Numbered from the stretch's first letter, positions 43,129 through 52,852 are shown. The stretch: DNA of 64,000 bases from Candidatus Gastranaerophilales bacterium (GCA_028693235.1 JAQUVW010000001.1:470616-534615), one strand, 5' to 3'. The notes: a model not told the origin generated them from the letters alone. Numbers and translations are program-made.

Positions 43129-44697
43129 ATGATTGACTTATTAATAAATTCTTTAATACTTATTTTCCTATACGTAATGGCGTTTTCGCTTTATTATGCT
43201 ATAGTCGTTTTTGCTAGTACTAAAAAGCATGCTCTTCAATCTCAACAAAAATTTTCTACAACCGCATACAATAATAATATTGTAGTTATTATTTATGCTC
43301 AAAATGACGAAAAAACTGTTGTTCCGATGCTTGAGATGCTAAATAAACAAACTTATCCCAAAAATAATTATCAAATTCATATTATTCTTGATAATTGTAC
43401 CGATGATTCTGCGAATAAGTTAGAGTTTATCGGTGGTGCAAAAGTTTGGCGTTTATCAGACGGTGCTCCGATGGGAAAAGATGAGGCTATTTCTTGGCTT
43501 TTAGAACGTTTGATTTCTTTTCAAAATGTTAATGCCTTTGCTTTTTTGAACGCAAACAGGGTGGTTGATGAGAATTTTTTAACCTCTGTTAATGCTTCTT
43601 TGTTTAAATCTGACATAGTTGTCGGCTCAACAGAGATTGTTCTTGGTGAAAAACCTTCTTTTTATGAAAGAATGATTGATAGAATAAATAGATATTCAAA
43701 TAATATTATTAAGACGGGTCGCTCTGTTTTGCGATTGGCTGCCAGAATTGATTCTGATGTTGTGGCTATTAAACAAGAAGTTATAGAAAAAATAAGGTGT
43801 GTCGATTTTAAGGACGTAAACAGCGAGCTTAAATATACTGTTTTGTTGACTCGAAACAATTTCGTGCCAATATATTCTCCTGAAGTTAAAACTTGGGTAG
43901 ATATTGCGTCTTACAATTCGGAGAGTCCAAGTGTATCTTATAGATTTTCGTTGTTTAAGCATTGCTTTAAGATGATGTTTTCTCGTAATTGGAAATTTTC
44001 AGAATTTATATTGAATATGTTTACGCCAAATGTATTGTTATTATTAATGCTGTTGATTGGTATAGCTGTTTTCTCTTATAATTATTATTTTATATTTGAT
44101 TTTCCGTTGGTTGCAACATTTGCCGCATTGCTTATAGGTGCATTTATTGCTTCTATCGCTATTGAAAAACAAGAACATGCTCAATTTAGATATTTGTTTG
44201 CTTATCCGTTTTATTCGATTTTTGATAGATTTGTTTTGCAATCGCCTATATATAAGTTTTTTAAAAAATTACTTGCAAAAAAAGAATATATAAATGTTGA
44301 AAAGGCTACTTTGCCTGTTATTGTTACTGATGGAAAAAACAATATTAATTGCTTTTTAGATTTAATTTCAGAAGATGGGTTGGTAAAGGTAATATTTAAA
44401 TATAAAAAGAAAAGGTATGTAACGGATTCTCATATAAGAATGTGTGATGCAATAAAAGATATTACGGATAAACTTTTCCAACATGGTTTTAGAATTAAGA
44501 TATGTCAAACCTGTGCTTATTTTTCACCAAAGATAGATGGAACGACAAATATGCTAAAAGGATTTTGTAACAGGGCTGTTGTGACTGATGAATTGTCAGA
44601 ACCTACAGAAACATTATTATGGAACACTTGCGAATTCTATTTGCCTGAAGATTTGAACAAAATCGTTAATATTAATACATATAAAAAAGAAAAGTAA
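43129..44697 (+). CDS. Degenerate family 2 glycosyltransferase-like membrane protein with C-terminal Cys4 domain
   Basis: The start is ATG 43129 (522 residues) with GAGGT upstream; the frame reaches back to a TTG at 43051 without a ribosome site. A first membrane span (about 3-25) precedes a GT-A-like domain (NNIVVIIYAQNDEKTV, IHIILDNCTDDS). Where the metal-binding DxD should be, it reads FAFLNANRVV, and the later catalytic ED region reads NSELKYT, so key acids are missing. Two or more spans follow (about 275-345). The C-terminal 120 residues hold CQTC, then FCNRA, and WNTCEFYLP, a CxxC...C...C pattern of a small metal-binding domain. It is probably catalytically inactive or altered; role unknown. 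Confidence 0.7.
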   Translation: MIDLLINSLILIFLYVMAFSLYYAIVVFASTKKHALQSQQKFSTTAYNNNIVVIIYAQNDEKTVVPMLEMLNKQTYPKNNYQIHIILDNCTDDSANKLEFIGGAKVWRLSDGAPMGKDEAISWLLERLISFQNVNAFAFLNANRVVDENFLTSVNASLFKSDIVVGSTEIVLGEKPSFYERMIDRINRYSNNIIKTGRSVLRLAARIDSDVVAIKQEVIEKIRCVDFKDVNSELKYTVLLTRNNFVPIYSPEVKTWVDIASYNSESPSVSYRFSLFKHCFKMMFSRNWKFSEFILNMFTPNVLLLLMLLIGIAVFSYNYYFIFDFPLVATFAALLIGAFIASIAIEKQEHAQFRYLFAYPFYSIFDRFVLQSPIYKFFKKLLAKKEYINVEKATLPVIVTDGKNNINCFLDLISEDGLVKVIFKYKKKRYVTDSHIRMCDAIKDITDKLFQHGFRIKICQTCAYFSPKIDGTTNMLKGFCNRAVVTDELSEPTETLLWNTCEFYLPEDLNKIVNINTYKKEK

Positions 44698-44713
44698 GAA
44701 ACGGTATAATAAG

Positions 44714-44749
44714 AATAAAAGCTATTTGTTTTCACAAATAGCTTTTATT
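44714..44749 (+). terminator. Strong intrinsic terminator
   Basis: A perfect 16-base-pair stem (44714-44729 with 44734-44749; arms begin AATAAAAGCTATTTGT) with a four-base loop, ending in a T-rich arm, 17 bases after the glycosyltransferase-like gene. Confidence 0.9.
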
Positions 44750-45019
44750 TCGTGATTTTTTCATTTCGTATTGTAACAAAAGCTTAATAAACAATGTTTT
44801 TAGCTTAAGAAATCATTAAATTTACCGATAAAAATAGAGTAAGGGAAAGTTAAAAGCTTTCAAAAGGGTATGTGAAAATATAATAAAAAGGTGTGAAAGG
44901 CTTATCACTACTCGTCTAAGCATAAATGTGAACTATTGTAACGATATATATCCTTTATGCAATTAGTATATAAAAATTGTTTTTATATAAGTGTGGTTAA
45001 ATAATAAAGGTTTTAAATT
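44750..45019. other. Long AT-rich leader region, no gene seen
   Basis: These 270 bases follow the terminator and precede the 267-residue protein gene. No open frame with a ribosome site is visible. The stretch probably contains the promoter and a long 5' leader. AAAGG at about 45006 is the likely ribosome site. I see no convincing riboswitch motif. Confidence 0.5.
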
Positions 45020-45823
45020 ATGGGTTTAGCATCATCTCAAGCAAGATTACTTTTATTGACAGCAAGAAAGAGCGACTTGGAATACAGAGCTCAAACAATT
45101 TCTCAAAGAAAAATTGTGTTGTCAATGCAAGCAGAACAATTAGCTACTGATTACACTCAAAAGATTTCAAACAAACAAATGATGTATGTCTTTGATGTAA
45201 ACGGTAACGAAAATGAAACATTAACAGAAGTATTAAGCTACAACGGCTTAACAGCAATCGGCAAATCAGGTCTCGGTGCATCTTACATCGTAACTGACAA
45301 CCAAGGCAGAATGGTAGTTCCTGATGCCAATAGCTTACCGGCAGGATTTTCAAGCGTATCTGTTGCTCAAGCAGACGGATCAACAAAATCATACGCTTAT
45401 CCTACAAAAACAGTTAAAAATTCTGATGGTACAGAATCAACTGTAGCTGATACATCAAGAGCCGAAGATCGTTACGAAATCAATGTATGTTCAGATATTT
45501 CAAATCCGTACGTATTCCAAAATGCTCTTAGAGGCGGCGGTTTGTATTTGAATCAATACAACAATAAAACTGATAGCTATGATAGTTTCTCTTGGCAAGG
45601 TTCAGATGTCATCCAAGATAATTTGTACACAGCTGATGACAATCTTGCAGAAACTCAATACGAAGCAGCTACTTTGAAACTTCAAACTCAAGATAAAATG
45701 CTTGACCTTGAATTGAAACAAGTAGAAACTCAACACAAAGCGATAGAAACAGAAGTTGATTCAGTTAAAAAGGTTATTGATAAAAACATCGAAACAACTT
45801 ACAAAATCTTCGCTAACGGCTAA
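45020..45823 (+). CDS. Helix-variable-helix protein of unknown function (possibly structural)
   Basis: The 267-residue protein has no signal peptide. The N-terminal 50 residues form a conserved-looking helix (MGLASSQARLLLLTARKSDL and following). The middle (about 55-200) is strand-rich, with VSVAQADGSTKSYAYP and NALRGGGLYLNQYN. The C-terminal 60 residues are a long charged coiled coil (DKMLDLELKQVETQHKAI). This helix, variable body, helix layout is shared by flagellin-like and other self-assembling secreted proteins, but I see no direct flagellar motif. Codon choice is cleaner than in neighbours (more AAC, GGC, TAC), suggesting strong expression. A terminator follows. Confidence 0.65.
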   Translation: MGLASSQARLLLLTARKSDLEYRAQTISQRKIVLSMQAEQLATDYTQKISNKQMMYVFDVNGNENETLTEVLSYNGLTAIGKSGLGASYIVTDNQGRMVVPDANSLPAGFSSVSVAQADGSTKSYAYPTKTVKNSDGTESTVADTSRAEDRYEINVCSDISNPYVFQNALRGGGLYLNQYNNKTDSYDSFSWQGSDVIQDNLYTADDNLAETQYEAATLKLQTQDKMLDLELKQVETQHKAIETEVDSVKKVIDKNIETTYKIFANG

Positions 45824-45861
45824 TAAATAGTCACCCTTGCTAAACCAGATTTATAAATACG

Positions 45862-45890
45862 AAAAAGACGGAATGCTTGACCGTCTTTTT
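45862..45890 (+). terminator. Intrinsic terminator
   Basis: The perfect ten-base-pair stem AAAAAGACGG / CCGTCTTTTT has a nine-base loop and continues into a T run. It lies after the helix-variable-helix gene. Confidence 0.92.
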
Positions 45891-45995
45891 TGTTGTCTTT
45901 GTTTTTTGTTAACAAACTTTATATTAATACTAAGAATAAGACAATAAAACCTTTCGCCGTGTTTTTATTATATTAGGTATTATTAGAGGTTATTT

Positions 45996-48074
45996 ATGTC
46001 CGTAAATTATTCCAATAATCAACAATATAATTATCCTGTCAATATGCAGGGATATGATTTGAATCAATTGTCTCCGCAAACGCAAGCAAGTATTCAAAAA
46101 GCTGGCACTGCAGTAAAAGAGACGGCTCAAGATTCATTTGTTGGTTCTATGCTCAGCAGCTTTGGGGTAGATACAAAAAATCCTAAAAAAGCTATAATTT
46201 CAATTCTTGGGGCTCTTGGCGTTGTATTTGGACTTAGTGGCGTATTGAATAAAGCCATAAAAAACGGCAATTTCTTTAAATTAACAAACAAAATTGACGA
46301 TTTTTTGGCAAATAATAAAGTTGCAAAATCAATAGGTGAAGGCTTTAAAAACTTTGCTGACAATAATCGTGCGGTCAAAGGTATAAAAAACTTTTTTGAA
46401 AATAGTAGTTTGACAAAATTTTTAAAAGATAAAAAAAATCTTGTAACTCCTAAGTTGCAATTAGTTAAGCAAACTTTGAGAGGTACCAAGGGCGAAGTCC
46501 TAGATACTGCTACAGATACATTGAGAGCTATGCTCAAAGAACAAGATGTTTATTCAGCTTTGCAAAAACTAACAAAGGGAAAAGTTGATGCGACTGCGGT
46601 TGAAAAATTATTGTCCGATATTAAATCTTCACCTTTAAAAAAAGCTGATAAATCTAAAATATTTGAAGCTTTGAGAGGCTTGACTGAAAAAGGTCTTACA
46701 AAGGACGGAAAATCGGTAATTGAAGAAGTCTTAAAAAGTAATGATGGTAAAACAGAAATTCTTTCTTCCACTTTAAAAAAATTAACAAAATCTGATAATG
46801 TCGATGATTTGGTCGATGCTGTTAGAAAAATTGCGGCTGATGATTCCAGCAAGTTTGACAATTTTGAAAAAATATATTCAGAAATTACAAAAAGTTTCCG
46901 TGGAAAAGACGGAAAAATAAAAGATGTAAACAAATTCTTAGAAGCTTTCGGGGAAAACAGTGAATTTGCTAAAATTATCCAACAAACCGAAGGTGGATTT
47001 ATGGCGGGGCAAAAGGTAAATCTTGCCGAAGCTATTAAAAAGTATGCAATATTAAATGGTGATACTGCGACAACAAAAGCAGGGCAAAAATTGCAACAAA
47101 TTTCTCTTCGTGGAATTGAAGCAATGTCTAATGGGGTTGCCAGTAAGACCGCAATGGGCTATTTGATGGGGCTATACATCTATAACGGTGTAATGAATAA
47201 AACTCAAGATGCACCAAAAGGTGAAAGAGTTTCTACTTTTGCTGATGAGGCTGTATCAGATATGGGGTCTTATATGATGTTACCCCTTGCAGGTGGGTTG
47301 ATGTATAAGGCTGCAAGTTTAAAAAATTGGGGAATAAAACCTCAAAATATAGAATCATTAGCAAAAGCAGCAAAAGATGCTTTATCAGCGGCAACACCTG
47401 AAGCAAAACAAGCTTATAAATCTGCATTAAAAGCAGCTAAAAAAGATGGAAATATTTTACAAAAGTTAGTTCGAAAAACGGCATCCGTTTTGGCTGTAGG
47501 ACTCGAAAAAAATCCTTTAAAAGGTAATTTTGCCAATAAATTAAGAGGTATCGGTGGTGGTACATTAAGATTTATTGTGATGATGTTTGCTATATCTCCT
47601 ATGTTAATGAAGCCTGTAATGAAACTTTGTCATAGACTTTTTGGTACTCCTACAGAAGTAAAAAATGAAGAAGCAAAAAAGAAGGCTGAAAAACAAGGTA
47701 AGTCTACAATAGACACAACCCCCGCAAATGCTTCAAAAGACGGTTCTACAAATTATTTAGATATGATGACAAATAAGCAAGCTAATGCTCAAAATACATC
47801 AATAAATAATGCACCAACGCCAGCTCAAAAACAAAATAATTCACCTGTGCAACCACAAGGTGCACAAAATCTATCTCAAGATGCAATTGATGCAAAAAAA
47901 ATAAAAAAAGAAGATGATAAATCTCAATCAAAACAATCTATATCAGGTCAAAGAGTATATGTCCCATCTACAGAACCTACACAGTTCCCTGATGTTCAAG
48001 AAGACACATCATCTTTGGATGCGTTGTTTGCAAAAGCTGATTCTCTTGAAAAATCGGTTATGAAAAACTTGTAA
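45996..48074 (+). CDS. Large helical membrane-associated protein of unknown function
   Basis: A 692-residue protein, ribosome site AGAGG. The N-terminus is Asn/Tyr/Gln-rich (MSVNYSNNQQYNYPVNMQGY), followed by a hydrophobic span about 65-85 (AIISILGALGVVFGLSGVL). A long Lys/Asp-rich helical region (about 95-350) contains repeated short-helix units. Hydrophobic segments recur near 388-405 (GYLMGLYIYNG), 425-440 (MMLPLAGGLMYKA) and 525-545 (FIVMMFAISPMLM). The last 140 residues are disordered and rich in Gln, Asn, Pro and Ser. It has no recognisable catalytic motif. It sits 28 bases before xerD and may be co-transcribed with it. Confidence 0.6.
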   Translation: MSVNYSNNQQYNYPVNMQGYDLNQLSPQTQASIQKAGTAVKETAQDSFVGSMLSSFGVDTKNPKKAIISILGALGVVFGLSGVLNKAIKNGNFFKLTNKIDDFLANNKVAKSIGEGFKNFADNNRAVKGIKNFFENSSLTKFLKDKKNLVTPKLQLVKQTLRGTKGEVLDTATDTLRAMLKEQDVYSALQKLTKGKVDATAVEKLLSDIKSSPLKKADKSKIFEALRGLTEKGLTKDGKSVIEEVLKSNDGKTEILSSTLKKLTKSDNVDDLVDAVRKIAADDSSKFDNFEKIYSEITKSFRGKDGKIKDVNKFLEAFGENSEFAKIIQQTEGGFMAGQKVNLAEAIKKYAILNGDTATTKAGQKLQQISLRGIEAMSNGVASKTAMGYLMGLYIYNGVMNKTQDAPKGERVSTFADEAVSDMGSYMMLPLAGGLMYKAASLKNWGIKPQNIESLAKAAKDALSAATPEAKQAYKSALKAAKKDGNILQKLVRKTASVLAVGLEKNPLKGNFANKLRGIGGGTLRFIVMMFAISPMLMKPVMKLCHRLFGTPTEVKNEEAKKKAEKQGKSTIDTTPANASKDGSTNYLDMMTNKQANAQNTSINNAPTPAQKQNNSPVQPQGAQNLSQDAIDAKKIKKEDDKSQSKQSISGQRVYVPSTEPTQFPDVQEDTSSLDALFAKADSLEKSVMKNL

Positions 48075-48102
48075 TATATAATCAAAATGATAAAATTGAG
48101 CT

Positions 48103-48969
48103 ATGTTTATTCACTACATAGCTCAATATCTTGAATATTTGGAGATAGAACGAGGTTTGGCTCAAAATACGATTGAGGCGTACCGTCGTGATTTATCTTA
48201 TTTTATTGAGTTTGTAAATTCCATAGATATTCAATGCTTTGAGGATATTGAACGCAGTTCGATTAATTTATATTTAAAAAAGTTAAGAGATAAAAATTAT
48301 TCGCCCACAAGCGTTTCTAGAAAAATAGCTTCATTGCGAGGTTGGTTTTCGTGGTTATCAATAAATGAATATGTCAAGAGGGATCCTACCTTAAGCATAG
48401 AACAACCAAAATTACAAAAAAAATTACCGAAAGTTTTAACAATAAAAGAAATTGATTCTATACTAAATAAGCATTTAGATGTGTTCGAAAGAGCTATTTT
48501 TGAGCTGCTGTACGCCGCCGGATTGAGGGTTTCAGAGCTTGTTAATATTAAGCTGCCTAATATTGATTTGCGTTCTGATTTTGTCCGCTGCGTTGGGAAA
48601 GGTTCAAAGGAAAGAATTGTTCCTATCGGACACCGTGCTCAGATTGCCGTAAATAAATATTTAAAAGAAAGAGAATTGTATCTTTTAAAAAATAAAACAA
48701 CATCTAATTATCTTTTTATTAACCAAAAAGGTAAAAAAATCACTAGGCAGGATGTGTATGTTATAATACAAAAGTTGGGAAACTCAATAGACAAACATAT
48801 TTCGCCACATACTCTCAGACATTCTTTTGCCACACATTTGTTGGAAAATGGTGCTGATTTAAGGGTAGTTCAAGAGCTTTTGGGACATTCTGACGTTTCT
48901 ACAACTCAATTATATACGCATGTAAGTAAAAAACGACTCAAGGATGTTTATTTTTCTATAAACAAATAA
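48103..48969 (+). CDS. xerD: XerC/XerD-type tyrosine recombinase
   Basis: A 288-residue recombinase of standard Xer length. The N-terminal SAM-like core-binding domain ([19 protein letters not shown]) is followed by the catalytic domain. That domain has Arg in AAGLRVSEL (about 142), [12 protein letters not shown] (His and Arg, about 239-243), LLGHSD (His, about 265) and nucleophile Tyr in TTQLYTHVS (about 274). It resolves chromosome dimers at dif with FtsK. There are no mobile-element boundaries around it and it is followed nine bases later by metF, so it is a housekeeping gene rather than an integrase. XerC and XerD cannot be separated reliably here. Confidence 0.9.
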   Translation: MFIHYIAQYLEYLEIERGLAQNTIEAYRRDLSYFIEFVNSIDIQCFEDIERSSINLYLKKLRDKNYSPTSVSRKIASLRGWFSWLSINEYVKRDPTLSIEQPKLQKKLPKVLTIKEIDSILNKHLDVFERAIFELLYAAGLRVSELVNIKLPNIDLRSDFVRCVGKGSKERIVPIGHRAQIAVNKYLKERELYLLKNKTTSNYLFINQKGKKITRQDVYVIIQKLGNSIDKHISPHTLRHSFATHLLENGADLRVVQELLGHSDVSTTQLYTHVSKKRLKDVYFSINK

Positions 48970-48978
48970 GGATAAAGT

Positions 48979-49842
48979 ATGAATTTGCAAGAAATATACT
49001 CCTACGGAAACGAAAAACCAGCGATTTCATTTGAGGTTTTCCCTCCCAAGATTGATTTTGCCGAAAAAAGTCAATATTTAATGAACGAATTGACTGAATT
49101 AAAAGAATATAATCCGAGTCTTATTTCTGTGACATATGGAGCAGGTGGCTCGACTAAGTCGAATTCAATGGAGCTTGCATTGAAAATTAAAGATACTTTA
49201 AACTTAGAGGTCATGCCTCATTTTACGTGTGTTAATGCAGATAAAAAATTCGTACTGGATTATATTTCAAAAATTGAAGCTGATGATATAAAAAATGTTT
49301 TGGCTCTAAGAGGTGATTTGCCTCAAGATGAAGAGTGCGTTTTTTCTGATTTTGAGCATGCGGAAGATTTGGTGAAATTTATCTCCTCAAGAACTAATTT
49401 GAACATTGCAGTTGCCGGTTATCCGGAAGGACATCCACAGTCTGTTTCTTTGGATAGTGATATTGATTATTTGAAAAAGAAGGTTGATGAGGGTGCGTCT
49501 GCTATTTTTACACAGTTGTTTTTTGATAATGTGTATTTCTACAAATATGTTGATAAAATACGTAAAAAAGGTATTAATATTCCTGTTATTCCGGGTATTC
49601 TACCGATTACGAATGTAAAACAATTGAATAGAATGGTTGAAATGTGTAAAGTGCATGTTCCTAATTTATTGTTAGAAAAATTAAATTCTAATCAAGATAA
49701 CGCAGCAGAAATAAGGCAAATAGGTATTGAATTTGCCTCAGAGCAAGTTATGGATTTGGTCAATTTTGGTGTAAAAGGTATGCATTTTTATATATTAAAC
49801 AAGGCTGAACCTGTTAAAACTATCTTAAATAGTGTATTGTAA
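48979..49842 (+). CDS. metF: 5,10-methylenetetrahydrofolate reductase
   Basis: A 287-residue TIM-barrel flavoenzyme. Conserved motifs are ISFEVFPPK (with catalytic Glu), SVTYGAGGS, PHFTCVN, LALRGDLP (folate/FAD site), VAGYPEGHP and FTQLFFDN, all in the usual order and spacing. It reduces methylene-THF to methyl-THF for methionine synthesis. The ribosome site AAGGATAAAG lies in the nine-base gap after xerD, so the two are probably one operon. Methyl-THF feeds methionine synthase, often B12-dependent, which fits the B12 riboswitch elsewhere in the window. Confidence 0.95.
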   Translation: MNLQEIYSYGNEKPAISFEVFPPKIDFAEKSQYLMNELTELKEYNPSLISVTYGAGGSTKSNSMELALKIKDTLNLEVMPHFTCVNADKKFVLDYISKIEADDIKNVLALRGDLPQDEECVFSDFEHAEDLVKFISSRTNLNIAVAGYPEGHPQSVSLDSDIDYLKKKVDEGASAIFTQLFFDNVYFYKYVDKIRKKGINIPVIPGILPITNVKQLNRMVEMCKVHVPNLLLEKLNSNQDNAAEIRQIGIEFASEQVMDLVNFGVKGMHFYILNKAEPVKTILNSVL

Positions 49843-49881
49843 ATTTTTGTAAAAAAAACTTTTATTTGTGCATAATTTAAC

Positions 49882-50048
49882 TATAATAAAGAAATCGGGG
49901 AGTTATAAAAGAATATTTTTTAGAGAGACTAACAAATAATTTTTTTATGCTTTTTTGAATATCTGATGGTGAAATACGCTCTCAAGAGTTTGAGGAGCTC
50001 GCCAAACCTATTATTTCTGTTTATTTATTGTATTTATAAGGAGTTATT
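49882..50048 (+). promoter_or_regulatory. Promoter and leader of the GT5-like gene, with hairpin
   Basis: TATAAT at 49882-49887 is a candidate -10, which gives a leader of about 150 bases. Within it, GCTCTCAA / TTGAGGAGC (49978-49998) forms an eight-base-pair stem with one bulged G and a GAGT loop. TAAGGAG at about 50037-50043 is the ribosome site. Whether the hairpin regulates anything is unknown. Confidence 0.4.
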
Positions 50049-52796
50049 ATGAGTATCGATTTGGATGCATTGATTGCAAAACCACAAGCTAGTATAACAA
50101 ACAATCCTGCACAACCTGTTGTGAGTCAATTACCGGTTGCGGTTTCAACAATTAATCAAAATGCTGTTGATAAGACGCCTCAAAAAGACATATTTACATC
50201 TTCTAAAGCAGAAGAAAAAAAATCTTCAGGTGTTTTGGATAATGTTTTGAAATATAGTGGCGTTGCAGCATTGATAGCAACTCCGGTAGCTCTTGTCTTT
50301 AATCAAAAAGCTGCAATGAAAGCTATTAATGGTGTAAAAGATGAAATGGTTTCAAAAATTGCAGACAGTGTTTCTGATATCGGAACAAAAATGTCAGGAA
50401 ACATTGCTGATTCAAGTGCAATAAAGGGCTTATCAGCACAAATAACGAAGTTGTCTGAAGAAACAAGCGTTATAAAAAATTCGGTTGTGAAATCAGGGTT
50501 AATAATTACAGCGATGGAAGGCTTTCATATTTTAGGAAATAAAATGAAGACTGATAACGGTAGAAAAATTACAACAGAAGAAGAACCTGTTTGGGGTGAT
50601 TTGTGGGTTAAAGGATTGGATTCTAAAAAAGAATTAAAACCTGAAACTATCGAAAAAATGAAGGCTGAAATAAGCCGTGCTGTCAATGGCGAATCTCAAA
50701 TGACTCCTATTGATAAAAAAGATGCAAGATTGTGGTCTGTAAGCTATGAAACCCAGTTTAATAATGCCGGTGGACAAAAAGATATTGCAGAACAAGCTCC
50801 TCAAGCTTATACAAAACAAGGTGTAGATACTTATGCAGTAGCTCCATTGTTTGATGCTGCATTTAAAGATGGCGACAAAGTTGGAAGAACTCTTACTAAA
50901 AATGAAGATGGTAGTTATTCTTATCGTTCAAAATGTTATACTAAAACTGATGACAATGGCAAAAAATATTATCCTGAAATAAAACTCGATTTGGTATATT
51001 CAGGCAAAATGTCAGATGGTGCAAATTTTAGAGCATTTGAAGGTGTCGTTGATGGTCAAAAATATTTGTTCTTAAATGATGATAAGAATTTTGACTATAA
51101 AGATAATGAACTAATTGGCGGTACAGGTAAAAATGCTACGGTTTATGCTGACTTGAAAGGTAATCCTGAAAAAGTTCGTATGGGACAATTTGACAATCTT
51201 GTATATGAAGCTTTGGCAGTTGCAAAAGAAGGTAAAATGAAACATGCCGATGGCACGTCTATAGATGCTCCGAACAAAATGGTTGCTCATGAAGCTTGGC
51301 AATCAGGTGGTTTGATTGCCAAAATGAGATTAGTTTCAATTGCTGAAGAAGATGACGGTGCCCGCTCAAAAGATACGGCTGAATATTTGAGAAAAATGGC
51401 TGATAATACTGCAGTTCCTATTCACAATATCGGAGAAGGATATCAAGGCAGAGTTTGGGATTCCAAAACCATAAAATCATATTATAACACTATCTATGGT
51501 GGCTATGCAGCAGATATTGTAAACAATGCGTTTATTGAAGAAAAAGACCTTGACGGAAAAGAAATATTTGGCACTCCAAACCAAAGACTTGGTTTTACTT
51601 CTAACTTTATGAACCCAGCTGCTCTCAGTGTTGCTTTGGCGTCAAAAATTGGTGCGGTTTCTGAAGGTTATACCGATGAAATTTCTGAGAAGAATTTAGC
51701 TGGTAAAGATTTAACCACTTTATTAAAATTAAGACAATCAAATAAGGGACTTGTTTCATTCCCAAATGGTGTAGACAAAGCTCCTGAAGCATCAACAAGA
51801 GAAGTCCTTTATGGTGTCCCTAATGACAAAACTAAAAAAGGAAACATACATGGAATAAATGCAAAACTTGCTGAGCTTTTAGGTCCTGATGTTGATACAA
51901 AAATCCGTCCATATTTAAATGATGTTAGTGATGATGTTTCAAAAATTGATCCTGCTAAATTCGCTGAAGACAAAGTACACAACAAAAAAATGTTTATTGC
52001 GTTATTAAAAGATGCTGCCCAAAATAATGATAAACCATCTCCATTGTTGGCTGGTGCTCCTAATTTCTTTGGTACATTCAATATTGATGATATAAATGAA
52101 AATACGCCGATGTTTACTATGGCATCAAGAATGGATAGCCAAAAAGGTTTTGATACTTGCGTTGTAGCATATAGCAAGTTGTTAGATACAATTTCCTCTG
52201 TAAACAAAATGGGTAAAGGTGAAAAATTAGACGTACCGGTTATGATTATCTCTGGTGGTGCGGAAGGTACTCCTTATGATACAGATGTTAAAAATTTAAT
52301 AGAAGCTGAACAAAAGAAACACCCTGAGGCTCGTATTTTGTGGACAAGAAACAGAATGTCAGCGGGTGGTTTGCAATTAATGAATATGACAACTACTAAT
52401 ACTACTGCAAGCGATTTTGAACCATTTGGTATAAGTGACTTGAAAGGTATGTATAACGGTTCTCACGACATTCTTACCGAAGTAGGCGGTATGAAAGCAA
52501 GTGGAAATATCTCAAGAAAAGCATATCCTGCTGAATTTGATGAAAATGGAAGACTTACAAATCCTGATACTGCAAATTCAATTACGGTAAAAGATTACGA
52601 ATATATGTGTACTGCAGGTGATAAAAAAGAAGAAGTCCGAGATCGTGATGCTGAAAAGTTAAAGGAAGCTATGGCTACTGAAATGTTCTTGAACCCTGAA
52701 GATAGAACAAGAATGGACTTGAATGCCTTAGGCTTAGATGTTAGCTGGGATAAAGGTGCAGTTAAAAACTACATGGATATTATGCAAGTTAAATAG
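50049..52796 (+). CDS. Divergent glycogen/starch synthase-like (GT5) protein with long N-terminal extension
   Basis: A 915-residue protein. Residues 1-60 are a Gln/Asn/Pro-rich leader, 70-95 a hydrophobic segment (YSGVAALIATPVALVF), and 95-170 helical. The remainder aligns by eye with GT5 synthases. SYETQFNNAGGQKDIAEQAP corresponds to the N-terminal KxGGL/ADV region, here with Asn for the substrate-binding Lys. MVAHEAWQSG corresponds to the HDWH region, MASRMDSQKGFD to the R/K site, and SDFEPFGISDL to the catalytic EPxG loop, followed by EVGGMK. It is about twice normal length owing to the extension and insertions. It probably elongates alpha-glucan, but the Lys change leaves donor and activity open. 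A glucan role fits the GH13 enzyme at 34800. Confidence 0.72.
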   Translation: MSIDLDALIAKPQASITNNPAQPVVSQLPVAVSTINQNAVDKTPQKDIFTSSKAEEKKSSGVLDNVLKYSGVAALIATPVALVFNQKAAMKAINGVKDEMVSKIADSVSDIGTKMSGNIADSSAIKGLSAQITKLSEETSVIKNSVVKSGLIITAMEGFHILGNKMKTDNGRKITTEEEPVWGDLWVKGLDSKKELKPETIEKMKAEISRAVNGESQMTPIDKKDARLWSVSYETQFNNAGGQKDIAEQAPQAYTKQGVDTYAVAPLFDAAFKDGDKVGRTLTKNEDGSYSYRSKCYTKTDDNGKKYYPEIKLDLVYSGKMSDGANFRAFEGVVDGQKYLFLNDDKNFDYKDNELIGGTGKNATVYADLKGNPEKVRMGQFDNLVYEALAVAKEGKMKHADGTSIDAPNKMVAHEAWQSGGLIAKMRLVSIAEEDDGARSKDTAEYLRKMADNTAVPIHNIGEGYQGRVWDSKTIKSYYNTIYGGYAADIVNNAFIEEKDLDGKEIFGTPNQRLGFTSNFMNPAALSVALASKIGAVSEGYTDEISEKNLAGKDLTTLLKLRQSNKGLVSFPNGVDKAPEASTREVLYGVPNDKTKKGNIHGINAKLAELLGPDVDTKIRPYLNDVSDDVSKIDPAKFAEDKVHNKKMFIALLKDAAQNNDKPSPLLAGAPNFFGTFNIDDINENTPMFTMASRMDSQKGFDTCVVAYSKLLDTISSVNKMGKGEKLDVPVMIISGGAEGTPYDTDVKNLIEAEQKKHPEARILWTRNRMSAGGLQLMNMTTTNTTASDFEPFGISDLKGMYNGSHDILTEVGGMKASGNISRKAYPAEFDENGRLTNPDTANSITVKDYEYMCTAGDKKEEVRDRDAEKLKEAMATEMFLNPEDRTRMDLNALGLDVSWDKGAVKNYMDIMQVK

Positions 52797-52852
52797 AAAA
52801 GATGAAAAATTCAGCTATATTTATTATTTAATAATCTAACTGTTCAAACAAT

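Noticed and set aside
48103-48969. Tyrosine recombinase as a mobile-element integrase
   Set aside because: Length and motifs are standard Xer, it is tightly linked to metF, and there are no attachment repeats, tRNA target or cargo.
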